NCBI GenBank assembly: GCA_001600695.1
Contig: BCKQ01000015.1
Coordinates: 80,528-144,527 of the forward strand
Direction of reading: 5' to 3'
DNA: 64,000 bases
Origin: Ascoidea asiatica
Lineage: Eukaryota > Ascomycota > Saccharomycetes > Ascoideales > Ascoideaceae
In this document: piece after piece, positions 21,820-31,654 of the stretch
Layout of the letters: every line of letters begins with the position of its first letter
How positions within the stretch are numbered: the first letter of the stretch is position 1
Program-made: the position numbers and the translations under genes
The notes under the pieces: model-generated
Database searches by the model: none
What the model was told of the DNA's origin: nothing
What the model saw: only the letters and a program-made list of their open reading frames with translations

Positions 21820-22628
21820 ATGGATTATCAAACTGTAAGTAAAATACATTTTTGTATTAATACAAAAAAAGTTTTAAAAAGTTTATATTCTGTTTACTAA
21901 TTTTTTTTTTGTTTTCTAAAATTTGAAATCAGAGAGAATATGGATCTGGAAATGGAGGTGAATTTACAGAAGTTGAAATTTTGAATGGTACAAGAGAAAT
22001 CAAAGTATATTATAATCCAGGATGGGTTTTAAGTGGAATTGAGTTTATTTATGGTAATGAAGATTCCACAATTTATGGAAATAGAAATGGTGAAGAGTGT
22101 AATTCATTTGAATTAAATGACGATGAATTCATAAATGAAATTGAAATTAATTCAGGAGATTTAATTGATGGTATTAAATTTTTTACAAATGAAGGTAATG
22201 AATCCGATTTTTTTGGTGAAAGAAATGGTCAAGATCATAGAATTGAATTAGGAGGACCTATTAATAAATTATTTGGTAGAATTGGAAGTTTTATTAATTC
22301 TATTGGTTTCAGTTCAGTTACAATTGATGCAGGATTAATTGGTGATAGAATTGAAAATAAAATTTCAAATGAATATAATGATACAAAAAATTCAATTCAA
22401 CAAAATTATAATAGAGTAGATAATTACATTGATCAAGAAGAAAATGAAGTTTATCAAAATTATCAAAGAGTTGAAAATAATGTTGAAAATGCTTACGAAA
22501 ATACAGAAGATGCAGTTGAAAATACTTACAATAATGTTGAAAACAAAGTTGAAGATGAAGTTTATGAAGAATATCAAGAAAGTGACACTTATCGAACATT
22601 TGAAGCTATTAAAAATGCATTTGATTGA
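21820..22628 (+). CDS. Jacalin-like lectin domain protein with repetitive helical tail (spliced)
   Basis: Exon 1 is 21820-21834 (MDYQT); the intron runs 21835-21932 and exon 2 is 21933-22628, giving 236 residues. The N-terminal half has the jacalin pattern: GGEFTEVEI start, I-KVYYNPGWVLSGIEFIYG, EINSGDLIDGIKFFTNEGNES, then FFGERNGQ and a final FGRIGSFINSIGF strand. Jacalin folds bind mannose or galactose glycans. The C-terminal part (about residues 140-225) is acidic, rich in Tyr, Asn and Glu, and made of approximate repeats such as YQRVENNVENAYENTEDAVENTYNNVENK, likely helical. There is no signal peptide, so it probably acts inside the cell. I know no S. cerevisiae counterpart. Without splicing no ATG precedes the lectin domain. 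Confidence 0.75.
21835..21932 (+). other. Spliceosomal intron in the lectin gene
   Basis: 98 bases with GTAAGT donor, TACTAAT branch point at 21895-21901 and CAG acceptor. It joins a five-codon first exon in frame to the lectin exon, a layout common in yeast genes with 5'-located introns. Confidence 0.85.
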
Positions 22629-23192
22629 ATTAATTGTTTTTTTTTTCTTTCTTTCTCTATAATTTAGTTATATCTCTCTAAATTATACCCTTTCATTATT
22701 TATAAAACATACACACTTAATTCCAAAAAAAAAACAGATTAAATATAGCTGATAAACTATATCGATATAAAAACGTAAAAAAGAATATGCAGATGAAAAT
22801 TTAAATTCCGATACCGGGAGTCGAACCCGGGTCTCCTCGGTGAAAGCGAGGTATGATCACCGTTACACTATATCGGAATTAGATGTTTTTTAGAAAGAAA
22901 AAATGAAAAATGTACCAACAAAAATCTATAAATAGTTTTGCTTTGGAATGCATTAGAAGAGCGTGGAATGCATTGTACCGCGGTTGATTTTTTCCCGTGA
23001 AAAAAAAAAAAAAAAATAAAAAATAAATTCAAAAATTATTTATTTTTTGGGGGTTTCACTTTTAACTAACTGTCAGACTTGAATTGAATAAGAAAGTTCA
23101 AATTACTTTAATGAGATTGATTATATCATATTGAAACTGAATGAGTAAATTGTTCTAGGAATTAAACACTTATAATTGGAATTCTAAAGAAT
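22629..23192. other. Intergenic region holding tRNA-Glu
   Basis: Apart from the tRNA gene at 22806-22877 I see only AT-rich DNA, a long A-run near 23000 and the RKM4 promoter. Confidence 0.6.
22806..22877 (-). tRNA. tRNA-Glu (UUC)
   Basis: 72-base gene on the minus strand. Acceptor TCCGATA pairs fully with TATCGGA. The anticodon loop CTTTCAC reads UUC, and the T arm CCGGG-TTCGACT-CCCGG is perfect. It closely matches S. cerevisiae tRNA-Glu(UUC). A decayed copy lies at 42147. Confidence 0.97.
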
Positions 23193-24830
23193 ATGGGTGA
23201 AATAAATGAAATGAATAAAGATAAAATACTAGATTTCACTAATTGGCTAATTGAAAATAATGTGAAATTATCATCAAAAATAAAGATTTTTGATTTTGAA
23301 CATATACAAAACAATAATGAAGATGAAAAAATTAATAAACAAAATGGATTTGGAATAGGGTTGATTGCAATTGAAGATATTGATGAAGATGAAATATTAT
23401 TTAATATACCAAAAAAAATAATATTGAATATAGATACATCTGAATTATGCAAACTAAATAATAATGAAAATAAAACAAAATTACAAAAAAATTATTCAAA
23501 TTGGGAAAGTTTAATAATATGTTTAATCTATGAATATAAATTGAAAGAAAAAAGTAAATGGTTCAATTATTTTAAATTATTACCATTTAATAAAATCGAA
23601 CATTTTAATAGATTTCCAATATTTTGGAATGAAAATGAATTAAATCTTTTAAAGCCATCATTGGTTTTAAATAGAATTGGTAAAACACAAAGTGAAGAAA
23701 TGTATAGTAAATTATTTCCAAGTTGCTTGAAAGATTTAGGAATTGAATATTTGAAAGATGAAATTAATTTTAATTTATTTAATAAAGTTGCTACAATTAT
23801 TATGTCTTATTCTTTTGATATTGATGCAAATGAAGAAAATGATGAAGAAAATGATGAGCAAAATGATGAAGATGAGTATTTAGAAGATTACAAAAATAAC
23901 TTAAATTTATCATCAAGGAAATCAATGATTTGTGTTGCAGATTTATTGAATGCTGATACTAGATTAGTTAATTCCAATTTAATTTACAATAAAGATGAAT
24001 TAATAATGAAGTCAATTAAAAAAATTAATAAAAATAATCAAATATTCAATACATATGGAGATTATCCAAATAGTGAAATTTTAAGAAGATACGGATATAT
24101 TGAGAATAAATCATCAAAATATGAAATTGGAGAGATTGAATTAAGTTCAATAAAAAAGTATTTTTTAAACTTAAATGAATCTATAATTACTAATGATTAT
24201 TTTGATAAATTATTTGAATTTATTGAAAATTGTGATTTAGATGAATTTGTTGATGAAAATATTATAATGGATAGTTATGATTTGATAAATATAAATACAA
24301 ATTTAAACGAAAATGAAGAAATTGATGATGATGATGAAGAATTGGAGAATCCATTTTCGATTGAATTAATTTTTATTATTCAATTATTAACAACATTAAC
24401 TATCATAATTAAAGAATATGATTCTAATTATAAAGAATTGAATTCAATTAAATGCAATAGATTATCAAAAAAAGTCTATCAATTGATTGAAATGAATAAA
24501 ATAACAAAAGAAAGCAAAGTCAATATTAAAAAAATTTTGAATAATAGAATTAATGAATATCCAAAGGAAATTATTGAATTATATAATAATGAAGAAAAAA
24601 TCAAAGAAGTTAATCAATTTGATAAAAAAGAAGTTAGTAATATTGTTAAGCATAATGAAGTTAAAACAATTAAATCGTGTTTGGAGTTAATTGATTCTGA
24701 TTCTTTCACATATAAAACCATTGATGATTCAAAACTAATAAGAAATATTATAAAATCTAAACGTTCAAATGATCATCCCATTGAGAAATCAAACAAAAAT
24801 GAAAATTCCCCTAAGAAAATGAAAAAATAG
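23193..24830 (+). CDS. RKM4: SET-domain ribosomal lysine methyltransferase Rkm4
   Basis: Methylates a lysine of large-subunit protein Rpl42 in S. cerevisiae. It belongs to the split-SET, Rubisco-LSMT-like group. The 545 residues compare with 494 in yeast; acidic inserts account for the difference. The SET start is FGIGLIAIEDIDEDEILFNIPK (about residues 52-75). Family strings include NWESLIICLIYEYK, NELNLLKPSLVLNRIGK, the catalytic-core VADLLNADTRLVNSNL and NTYGDYPNSEILRRYGYIE with its conserved NxYG-like turn. The C-terminal substrate-binding half ends in a basic tail. The ATG at 23193 gives the family's N-terminus. Confidence 0.93.
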   Translation: MGEINEMNKDKILDFTNWLIENNVKLSSKIKIFDFEHIQNNNEDEKINKQNGFGIGLIAIEDIDEDEILFNIPKKIILNIDTSELCKLNNNENKTKLQKNYSNWESLIICLIYEYKLKEKSKWFNYFKLLPFNKIEHFNRFPIFWNENELNLLKPSLVLNRIGKTQSEEMYSKLFPSCLKDLGIEYLKDEINFNLFNKVATIIMSYSFDIDANEENDEENDEQNDEDEYLEDYKNNLNLSSRKSMICVADLLNADTRLVNSNLIYNKDELIMKSIKKINKNNQIFNTYGDYPNSEILRRYGYIENKSSKYEIGEIELSSIKKYFLNLNESIITNDYFDKLFEFIENCDLDEFVDENIIMDSYDLININTNLNENEEIDDDDEELENPFSIELIFIIQLLTTLTIIIKEYDSNYKELNSIKCNRLSKKVYQLIEMNKITKESKVNIKKILNNRINEYPKEIIELYNNEEKIKEVNQFDKKEVSNIVKHNEVKTIKSCLELIDSDSFTYKTIDDSKLIRNIIKSKRSNDHPIEKSNKNENSPKKMKK

Positions 24831-25435
24831 AGAAATTCCAGAAACTTATCCAAAAACACTAATTGCAGTAACTTTATATATAATTTAAATGAATATTCGA
24901 ATGAATGCTTTAAATAAAATAAAAGTCTTTAACCAAAAGAAACCAATGATGCGGTTTTTCTTTCCGGAATGGGAAATATAGGACCCTTTTTTTCTTTTAT
25001 ATCATTTTAGACTTTTTCATCAAACCAAGCGTCGTGGCGCAGTGGAAGCGCACAGGGCTCATAACCCTGGGGTCGTTGGATCGAAACCAACCGACGCTAG
25101 CTTTTTTTTTTCTCTTTTATTTTATTACTTTTTATTTTTTTTGTGTTATTTTTTATACTGTTTTAGTATATGGAAATATTTAGAAAATGTTTATGTCTTT
25201 TCTTATAGAAAAAAAAGGAAATTTGATATAGTTATATTGATTAAGTATTGATGAAAACGTTGAGATTCAAGTCCCCTTATATCTCAGTCTGCTTTTCTAC
25301 AAATCAAAAAGAAGTTTCAAAGTAACATCATAATATAATTATAAAAAAAGAAAGATAAAATTAAAATATAGCTTGAGATAAATTAAGAAAATAAGCTAGC
25401 TATAAAGAAGTCAAAAATGAAGCTTTCAGTGAAAC
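24831..25435. other. Intergenic region holding initiator tRNA-Met
   Basis: Other than the tRNA gene at 25028-25099 with its T-run terminator, only AT-rich 3' DNA of RKM4 and PGU1 is visible. Confidence 0.6.
25028..25099 (+). tRNA. Initiator tRNA-Met (CAU)
   Basis: 72 bases, very close to S. cerevisiae initiator tRNA. The features that mark an initiator are an A1-U72 pair, a GGG/CCC anticodon stem (CAGGG-CTCATAA-CCCTG) and ATCGAAA in place of the usual TTCGANT in the T loop. A T-run terminator follows at once. Confidence 0.97.
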
Positions 25436-26536
25436 TTAACATGAAGCAGCTGAACCAGATGGAATACCAGAACATGTCTTTTTAGTTTTACCACCAGTAA
25501 TAGAAACACCAGACCAAGTCCAATCAGAAGCACCTTTAACTAATATATAAATTGGTTGTGCACTACTGTCAACTGAACCAGTAACATTTTCAATAGTTAA
25601 ATCAGTAATTGGAACACCAGAAGTTGCAGTACCAGTTGGAGAACCATTTTCATAATCACCTTCAATAACAATACCATATTTAGCAATTCCACTTAAAGTA
25701 ATATCTTTATATGAAACTCCAGATACACTACCAGTTGCACCATAAACAGTTTTAATTCTAACACCATTATCAGAATTTGAAATACTACAACTTTCAACTT
25801 GAACATTTTTAACAACATTATCACTTCTACCACCAACAGATCCAATAGAAATACCATGACCACCAGAACATGTATTACCAGAGAAATAAATATCGGTACC
25901 AGAATTAACTGCTAAGCAATCATCTTGATTTGTAATAACTGAATTAGTAATATGAATATTAGATGAAGATCCAACATCAAAAGCATCAGTATTATGACCT
26001 AAAGAAGATCCAGCAGAATTATCAAGTGTAATACTATCAAGATATAAATCAGAAGAAGAATTAATTGAAAAACATTGAACTGGAGAATTTTTAATTTTTA
26101 AACCAGAAATTTTTGAATTTGATTTTAAACCATGTAAAGCAATAAATTTTGGTTTTGTAACACCACCATTAGAACCTTTACCATCCCAATAAAGCTGACC
26201 ATTACCATTAATTGAATGACCAGAAGCACCAGTTACTTTAATTCCACTACCGGAAATTGAAATTAATGGACCTTCCCATAAAGATTTTGAAAAAGAAGTT
26301 GCACCTTCAAAAGTAACAGTTGTACCAGTATTAAGACCAGTTAAATCTAATGTTTCTCCACCAGGAACAGTAACTGCATCAATAATAATATTAGAACAAG
26401 AAGATTTGATTGTTTTTAAAGAACTAAAATTTGATGTTGTAACTGTACAAGAATCACGTTTATCTAAAGGAGAAGAATTAACAAAAGCAGATAAAACTGC
26501 TAATAAAGTAGCAATTGAACCGAAAGAGAATTGCAT
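25436..26536 (-). CDS. PGU1: Secreted endopolygalacturonase (GH28)
   Basis: Hydrolyses polygalacturonic acid in plant cell-wall pectin. The 366 residues compare with 361 for S. cerevisiae Pgu1. A signal peptide (about residues 1-22) is followed by SPLDKR, a Kex2-type cleavage site. The right-handed beta-helix carries the GH28 catalytic set: NTDAFDVG, QDDCLAVNSG, GHGISIGSVGGR and RIKTVYG, with catalytic Asp and His residues in place. Codon use is highly biased for an abundant protein. Pectinase genes are patchy among yeasts and often found in plant- or fruit-associated species. The long AT-rich 5' region probably holds its regulation, but I recognise no sites. Confidence 0.95.
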   Translation of the reverse strand: MQFSFGSIATLLAVLSAFVNSSPLDKRDSCTVTTSNFSSLKTIKSSCSNIIIDAVTVPGGETLDLTGLNTGTTVTFEGATSFSKSLWEGPLISISGSGIKVTGASGHSINGNGQLYWDGKGSNGGVTKPKFIALHGLKSNSKISGLKIKNSPVQCFSINSSSDLYLDSITLDNSAGSSLGHNTDAFDVGSSSNIHITNSVITNQDDCLAVNSGTDIYFSGNTCSGGHGISIGSVGGRSDNVVKNVQVESCSISNSDNGVRIKTVYGATGSVSGVSYKDITLSGIAKYGIVIEGDYENGSPTGTATSGVPITDLTIENVTGSVDSSAQPIYILVKGASDWTWSGVSITGGKTKKTCSGIPSGSAASC

Positions 26537-27901
26537 TTTTTATTATTTTGTTTTTGTTTTGAAATTAAGTCAGTTTAAAAAGAGGGACAAGTAAATAGTT
26601 ATAATAGAATTATTTTAATGAGGAGGATAATAGTTTTAAATTATTTGAAGAAAAACAAGAAATAAGCTATAGGAAATTCTTCTCTTTTTATATTAATTAT
26701 TCATAAAAAAATTTAAGTTAAAATCATCATATTCAATTTGATTTAATTGAAAATATTCAAAGAAATAGTCCATTTAAACAAAGTTAAAAAAAAATTTATC
26801 CCTTTACTGATATTAATGGCAATATTTTAATTAAATAAACTTAGGCAATTTATGATTAAAAGTAAAACAAGAATCAATAGATTGAAATAAAAAAAGCTTT
26901 TAAAAAAACGGGGCTTTTATGAAAATTAAGAGTTCTTTATAATATAATTTACTTTTAATAATACCATTTGTTTGGATGTTCTCATAATTTTTATGAAGAT
27001 TTTCAAAGATAATCAAAAAAAGACAAAAAGCTTGATTTCAAAAGCTTGATTAAAGTTTTAAAAACTACAATAAAATTATTGAAAATTGCCCAAACTTATT
27101 TAATGATTCTAATCAGTTAATTTACTATCAAATAATAAAATAAAAGCTTTTTTTTCTTTGAAAATCATTTAAGTTCACTTTACTTCTCAAATTTAAATCT
27201 TAAAATTGATTCTAGAATTCATTTCTGTTTGTTTTTGCTTTACTGAAGAATGTTCTCTTTAAGTAATGAAAATTTAATATTGATAATAAATGAAAGATCA
27301 ATTTTCTCCATTTTCAAAACCAATTAAAAGCTTTAAGACTTGAAAGTTATAACTTTTATTTGTATCTTTTATTTCAAAGAGATAAATAGAATGGTCTCTA
27401 AACGAAAGAACCAACTGAGAAACATTTCAAATTGATTCAGATTCTACAAGGGAATATATTTTTTCTGTTTTTGATTTCTTCCTGTATGGAATGCCATTTC
27501 TCATTGTTTAAGATGATAATAAATAACAATCACTTTGCTCTCATGAAAAGATCGTCGATTGTTGCAGAGAATTTTTACAAACAAAAATAAAATAAATAAA
27601 AACTGAAAAGGGGAAAAACATACAGACACATCCAGGACTCGAACCGGCGTTCGCTTCATTTACGGCTCGGCAGTTTTTTACTCGGCATGTACGGCAACTT
27701 GTTCCGGAACGGGAGAGACGGATATTTCGGGTAGGCTCCAGAAATATTTTTAGCGAATTTTGGTTGCAATTGAAAAATTGAAGAAATAAAAAGAAGGTAA
27801 TTAAAAAATATAAAGAAAAGAAAAGAAGAGAAAAGAAGTAGAAAATATAAATCTGAAGCTAAAATATAACTATTTAAAGGGGTGGGAACTCAGCACATTT
27901 T
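26537..27901. other. Intergenic region upstream of PGU1
   Basis: AT-rich for about 1 kb with no recognised sites, then a small GC-richer patch at 27620-27740 that holds a tRNA-derived relic. The transporter gene downstream runs on the same strand, so its 3' end faces this region. Confidence 0.55.
27624..27693 (-). pseudogene. tRNA-like relic with intact B box
   Basis: The minus strand has a perfect pol III B box, GGTTCGAGTCC (27635-27645), and a T-run terminator just after it. A GCCGAGT word reminiscent of Ser/Leu tRNA D arms lies upstream. The T stem pairs at only about three of five positions and the acceptor ends pair only partly, so a working tRNA is unlikely. It could still bind TFIIIC, like the extra-TFIIIC (ETC) loci of S. 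cerevisiae. Confidence 0.4.
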
Positions 27902-29857
27902 TTAATTTCTACTGAAGGCTTTTCTTGCTCTTGCTCTTAGATTATCTGTTAACTCATATACCTTTTGAACAACAATATCTTCATCTTTTCTATCAACTAA
28001 TTCATTTTCCGGAATATTTTCATTAGCAATTTTATCTGTCAATGGAGCATCTCTTAAAAATAATGATGATAAAATCAATGGAATACAGAAAATTATAGCA
28101 ACTAAATTTAATAATAATTGAACATCTCTATAAGCTTTAACAACTTGTTGTCTTTCAACTGTTTCCCAAGTATAAGTTAAAATAAATGTAAAAGGTGAAG
28201 AATAAGCTTCATTAGCTAAAGTTTCATCTCCTAAATGATAAATTAATTTATCTTTTAAATGTAATGTCCAAACTGCTCCAGAAATTGCAGCTCCAACTGA
28301 TGCTCCAATTCTATAAGTTGTATAAATTAATGATGTTACATTAGCCATTTGATCATGACTTACAACACTTTGAGCAGAAACATTAATTGGATATGAAAAT
28401 AAACAAGTTCCAATACCCCAAACAACTAAAGCTCCAATAATTCCATTATGAGCATCTTCACCACCTCTAAAATGTAATAATAAACCCATGGCAACCATCC
28501 ATAATATACATCCAAAAATTATAAAACCTTTTAATCTTCTAACTCTAACAATAATTAAACTGAAAAAAGGTGCAGCAACAACACTAACAAATGATGATGT
28601 TAATGCAATTCTTGTAGCAGATTTAACAGATTCATGAACTGCAACAATTAAAACTGTATATAAATAATCTGCAGCTAAATAATAAATTAAATCTAATAAA
28701 AATGAAATTAATAATGCAGACCAAATTCCACGATCTTTAATTAATTTAAAAGGTGCAATTGGAAATTTTGACCAAATTGATTCATAAATTATAAAAATTG
28801 GGATTAAAATTCCACCTAAAACCATTGGACCAATAATTTTACCCGATCTCCATTTATCAGAAATACCTTCAGCTAATGTTAATGGTACTAATATACAACC
28901 TAAACATGTTACCATTAAAATTATACCAATTAAATCTAATTTCCAAAATAAATATTTTAAAGAATTTAAAATTCCATTTCTTTGAAAAATTGTTTGTTTT
29001 TTATTAATTAATTTCCATTCTTCAGTTTTTGAAGCTTTATAATACATATGTAAAAAACAACCAATTAAAGGTAAACAACTTAATGGAAAAATATATGCCC
29101 ACATTGCAATACCTCTTTGCCAATTTTGACCACCAATTGAAGAAGTTATATCACCAGAAATCCAAGTATTAATAATAAAAGGATAAGTTGGTACAAAAGT
29201 ATAAAATAATCTCCATTTTAAACTTGAAAAATCACTTAAAATTAATAATAAAATTAAAATTACACCAGTATAACCACAATAATAAATTATTGTTCCTGCA
29301 GCATATCTTTGAACATCATAAGCTTGAGATTGAATAATTGTACCAACAACATAAAAAATTATTGAAACTAAAAATAATTGAAATCTACCAAATACATCAG
29401 ATAATCTTGCATATAAAGGTTGAGAAGCAGCTGCAACTACAGCTTGAATTACATTAACAGTAGCTAATAAAGAATGTGTTGAATATGATGAAGTTGCATA
29501 AGCAGTAAAAACATATCTACAATTACCATCTAGACCATAACCATAACCAACACAAAATGCAGAAACTAAAAATAAAATTTTATAATAAATATTATTATAT
29601 TGATTTGATAAAATTTCAGTTTTTTTAACTGTTAAATTTTTAGAATTTTTAAATTCAAAATTTATAAATTCAGTTAAATCTTCATTTAAATTTTCTTCAT
29701 TATTTTTATTTTCAATATTATCATCATCATTTATAGTATTAATATTATTTTCATTTGAAGAATTCAGAGATAATTTTTCATTATTATTATTAATATTTGT
29801 ATCAATATTTGATTTTGAATTAAAATTCTGTAAAATGACAGGAACTTCAGAAGGCAT
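27902..29857 (-). CDS. Siderophore-iron transporter, ARN/SIT family (MFS)
   Basis: Major facilitator protein with about 14 membrane segments that takes up ferric siderophores by proton symport. The 651 residues fit the Arn1/Arn2/Sit1/Enb1 group of S. cerevisiae. Family strings are FCVGYGYGLDGNCRYVFTAYATSSY (TM1 region), SQPLYARLSDVFGRFQLFLVS (MFS motif A), YTFVPTYPFIINTWISG and WAYIFPLSCLPLIG. An Asn-rich cytoplasmic N-terminus (about residues 1-85) precedes the first membrane segment. The same family includes the Gex1/2 glutathione exchangers, so the substrate cannot be fixed. I saw no clear Aft-type site upstream. Confidence 0.9.
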   Translation of the reverse strand: MPSEVPVILQNFNSKSNIDTNINNNNEKLSLNSSNENNINTINDDDNIENKNNEENLNEDLTEFINFEFKNSKNLTVKKTEILSNQYNNIYYKILFLVSAFCVGYGYGLDGNCRYVFTAYATSSYSTHSLLATVNVIQAVVAAASQPLYARLSDVFGRFQLFLVSIIFYVVGTIIQSQAYDVQRYAAGTIIYYCGYTGVILILLLILSDFSSLKWRLFYTFVPTYPFIINTWISGDITSSIGGQNWQRGIAMWAYIFPLSCLPLIGCFLHMYYKASKTEEWKLINKKQTIFQRNGILNSLKYLFWKLDLIGIILMVTCLGCILVPLTLAEGISDKWRSGKIIGPMVLGGILIPIFIIYESIWSKFPIAPFKLIKDRGIWSALLISFLLDLIYYLAADYLYTVLIVAVHESVKSATRIALTSSFVSVVAAPFFSLIIVRVRRLKGFIIFGCILWMVAMGLLLHFRGGEDAHNGIIGALVVWGIGTCLFSYPINVSAQSVVSHDQMANVTSLIYTTYRIGASVGAAISGAVWTLHLKDKLIYHLGDETLANEAYSSPFTFILTYTWETVERQQVVKAYRDVQLLLNLVAIIFCIPLILSSLFLRDAPLTDKIANENIPENELVDRKDEDIVVQKVYELTDNLRARARKAFSRN

Positions 29858-31033
29858 TTTATACTCTTATTTCTTAATTATTCTTTTCAAAATTGATATT
29901 CTTTCAATCAATAATAATTCAAAGAGAAGAATTAAGAATTAAAAATAGAAGAAAATATGAAAACGTATAAGAAAACCAGGTATTTATATACTTTAATACT
30001 TTACAATATAACATTACAGTATAACATTATAGTATATAAATAATAAAAAGAAGTAATAAAATTGAAATTTAAAAGTGTCTGAGAGATCAAAAAGATAAAA
30101 TTTTTAAAAAAGGATGATGAAAAGAGATTAAAAAGATAAAAAAAGGCCAAAAAAGAGAGGCCGATTTAATTTGAAACCTATTTTTTGAAGTTTAATAATA
30201 ATAATAATAATTAAAGTTAGACTAAACTACTGTAATAAAAAAAAAAAAGGAAAGTTAGTTATAAAATGCCCTTTGGCTAGTAACATATTTCATTATAAAT
30301 TATAGCAATAGTCTCTTAATAAAAGGGGTGTTATATCTTAAATTTGAGCAGCAAAACAAAAAAAAGTAAATTTTTTACATAAGCTAAATTGATAATTTCT
30401 TGGCAATAATATACTTGAATATTAATGCTTACCGGAAATAGAAAACAGACATGAAGAACATAAAACAAACCTCAATGTAAGTTAACTTGTATTCCCTTCA
30501 TTTTTATATTCTGTAGTTGTTTGTAAAGCCCACCAATAATCAAATAAATAAACTGGAATATAATAATCAAATAATCCACCCCAAAGACAATAAATAAATA
30601 AATATAAAGCAGACAAATACAAAAATTCACAAAAACAGCAAACATTCCGCGTCCTAGAGTTACGTAATCAAAACCAAAAAAATATGTAATAAAATACCGG
30701 GCAAAGCATTTGCCTGCACACGGCGGTTTAAGTTTTAAGGTTTGCATGAAAAAGCATAAAAAAGCCGCAAGAGCGGATGCAAAAGCGGAAACACACGACG
30801 GAAAATAAAACCGTGGAGGGGAGTGGGGAGACCCGGGTTGTATTTCATTTCTTGACAAATCGGCAGCAGCTGCGTTTTTTATTTCTTGGCCCACTGAACC
30901 CCGGGTCTTCAAATCTTCCTTTGAGGTAAAAATGGCTTAAAAGCTTTATGAGCAACTAGTTAGGTCAAATTGGAGAAATAAATATTAAACCATTTACTCC
31001 TGTTAGGACACTAGGTTTACTGTTTTATTATCA

Positions 31034-31115
31034 GGAGGGTTGCCGAGTGGTCTAAGGCGGTAGACTTAAGATCTACTGGGAAATTCCCGCGCGCGTTCCA
31101 ACCTCGCATCCTTCA
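31034..31115 (+). tRNA. tRNA-Leu (UAA), with an altered T arm
   Basis: 82 bases resembling S. cerevisiae tRNA-Leu(UAA): acceptor GGAGGGT with ATCCTTC, loop CTTAAGA, and a long variable arm with GGGA/TCCC. A T-run terminator follows. Three oddities stand out. The T stem has a C-U mismatch (GCGCG/CTCGC), the T loop reads TTCCAAC with C at the normally purine position 57, and one base is missing near positions 9-10. It may be functional, decayed or carry a sequencing error. Confidence 0.7.
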
Positions 31116-31233
31116 ATTTTTTGAATTTTATTTTTTATATTCTAGTGTTTTTATTATAATAATTTTGTTACTACTAAGTTTTTCATTATTGAAACTTGAT
31201 GAATAAAATTAATAATAGAAATTTCAATGAAAT

Positions 31234-31306
31234 GGGCGTGTAGCGCAGTTGGTAGCGCGTTTGCTTTGCATGCAAAAGGTCTCCGGTTCGACTCCGGACT
31301 CGTCCA
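31234..31306 (+). tRNA. tRNA-Ala (UGC)
   Basis: 73 bases. The acceptor has the G3-U70 pair that identifies alanine tRNAs, with one U-U mismatch at 6-67. Anticodon stem-loop TTTGC-TTTGCAT-GCAAA reads UGC. T arm TCCGG-TTCGACT-CCGGA is perfect. It lies about 120 bases after tRNA-Leu on the same strand. Confidence 0.93.
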
Positions 31307-31391
31307 AATATTTTTACTTTTTTGGTTTTCGTCTTCTTGTAGCAAAACAATATTGCTTTTATTGTTATTATCCATTTCTATATCTATATCA

Positions 31392-31596
31392 CTAATGTTA
31401 TCACTATTGTTATCACTATTGTTATCACTATTGTTATCACTATTGTTATCACTATTGTTATCACTATTGTTATCACTATTGTTATCACTANNNNNNNNNN
31501 TATTGTTATCACTATTGTTATCACTATTGTTATCACTATTGTTATCACTATTGTTATCACTATTGTTATCACTATTGTTATCACTATTGTTATCAT
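31392..31596. repeat. 12-bp minisatellite (TATTGTTATCAC)n interrupted by a 10-N gap
   Basis: Near-perfect tandem units on both sides of an N run at 31491-31500: about eight on the left and seven to eight on the right. The fixed 10-N run marks a collapsed or unspanned repeat, so the true copy number is unknown. The leucine/serine-rich reading frames across it are artefacts. Confidence 0.95.
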
Positions 31597-31644
31597 TATT
31601 CGTTTCTTTCCTGATTGAAATTAAGAAGCAGGGAAAATAGAAAT

Positions 31645-31654
31645 CCCCATGGGG
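31645..31654. promoter_or_regulatory. CCCCATGGGG palindrome upstream of transporter copy 1
   Basis: Perfect 10-bp palindrome 663 bases before the transporter ATG. The same palindrome with a GAAAY 5' flank occurs at 41443-41452 upstream of the broken paralogue. Probably a regulatory site; the binding factor is unknown, although G4/C4 tracts recall Mig1-type sites. Confidence 0.4.

Noticed and set aside
30829-30908. Match of GGAGACCCGGGTT to the tRNA-Glu T-arm region
   Set aside because: Only about 13 bases match and no other tRNA part is nearby; it looks instead like one arm of an imperfect inverted repeat.
30472-30912. 146-residue minus-strand frame
   Set aside because: Half covers a GC island and half AT-rich DNA encoding Ile/Tyr/Phe-rich sequence; no domain or family resemblance.
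31227-31640. Long frames over the 12-bp minisatellite
   Set aside because: Pure repeat translation through tRNA-Ala and an N gap.
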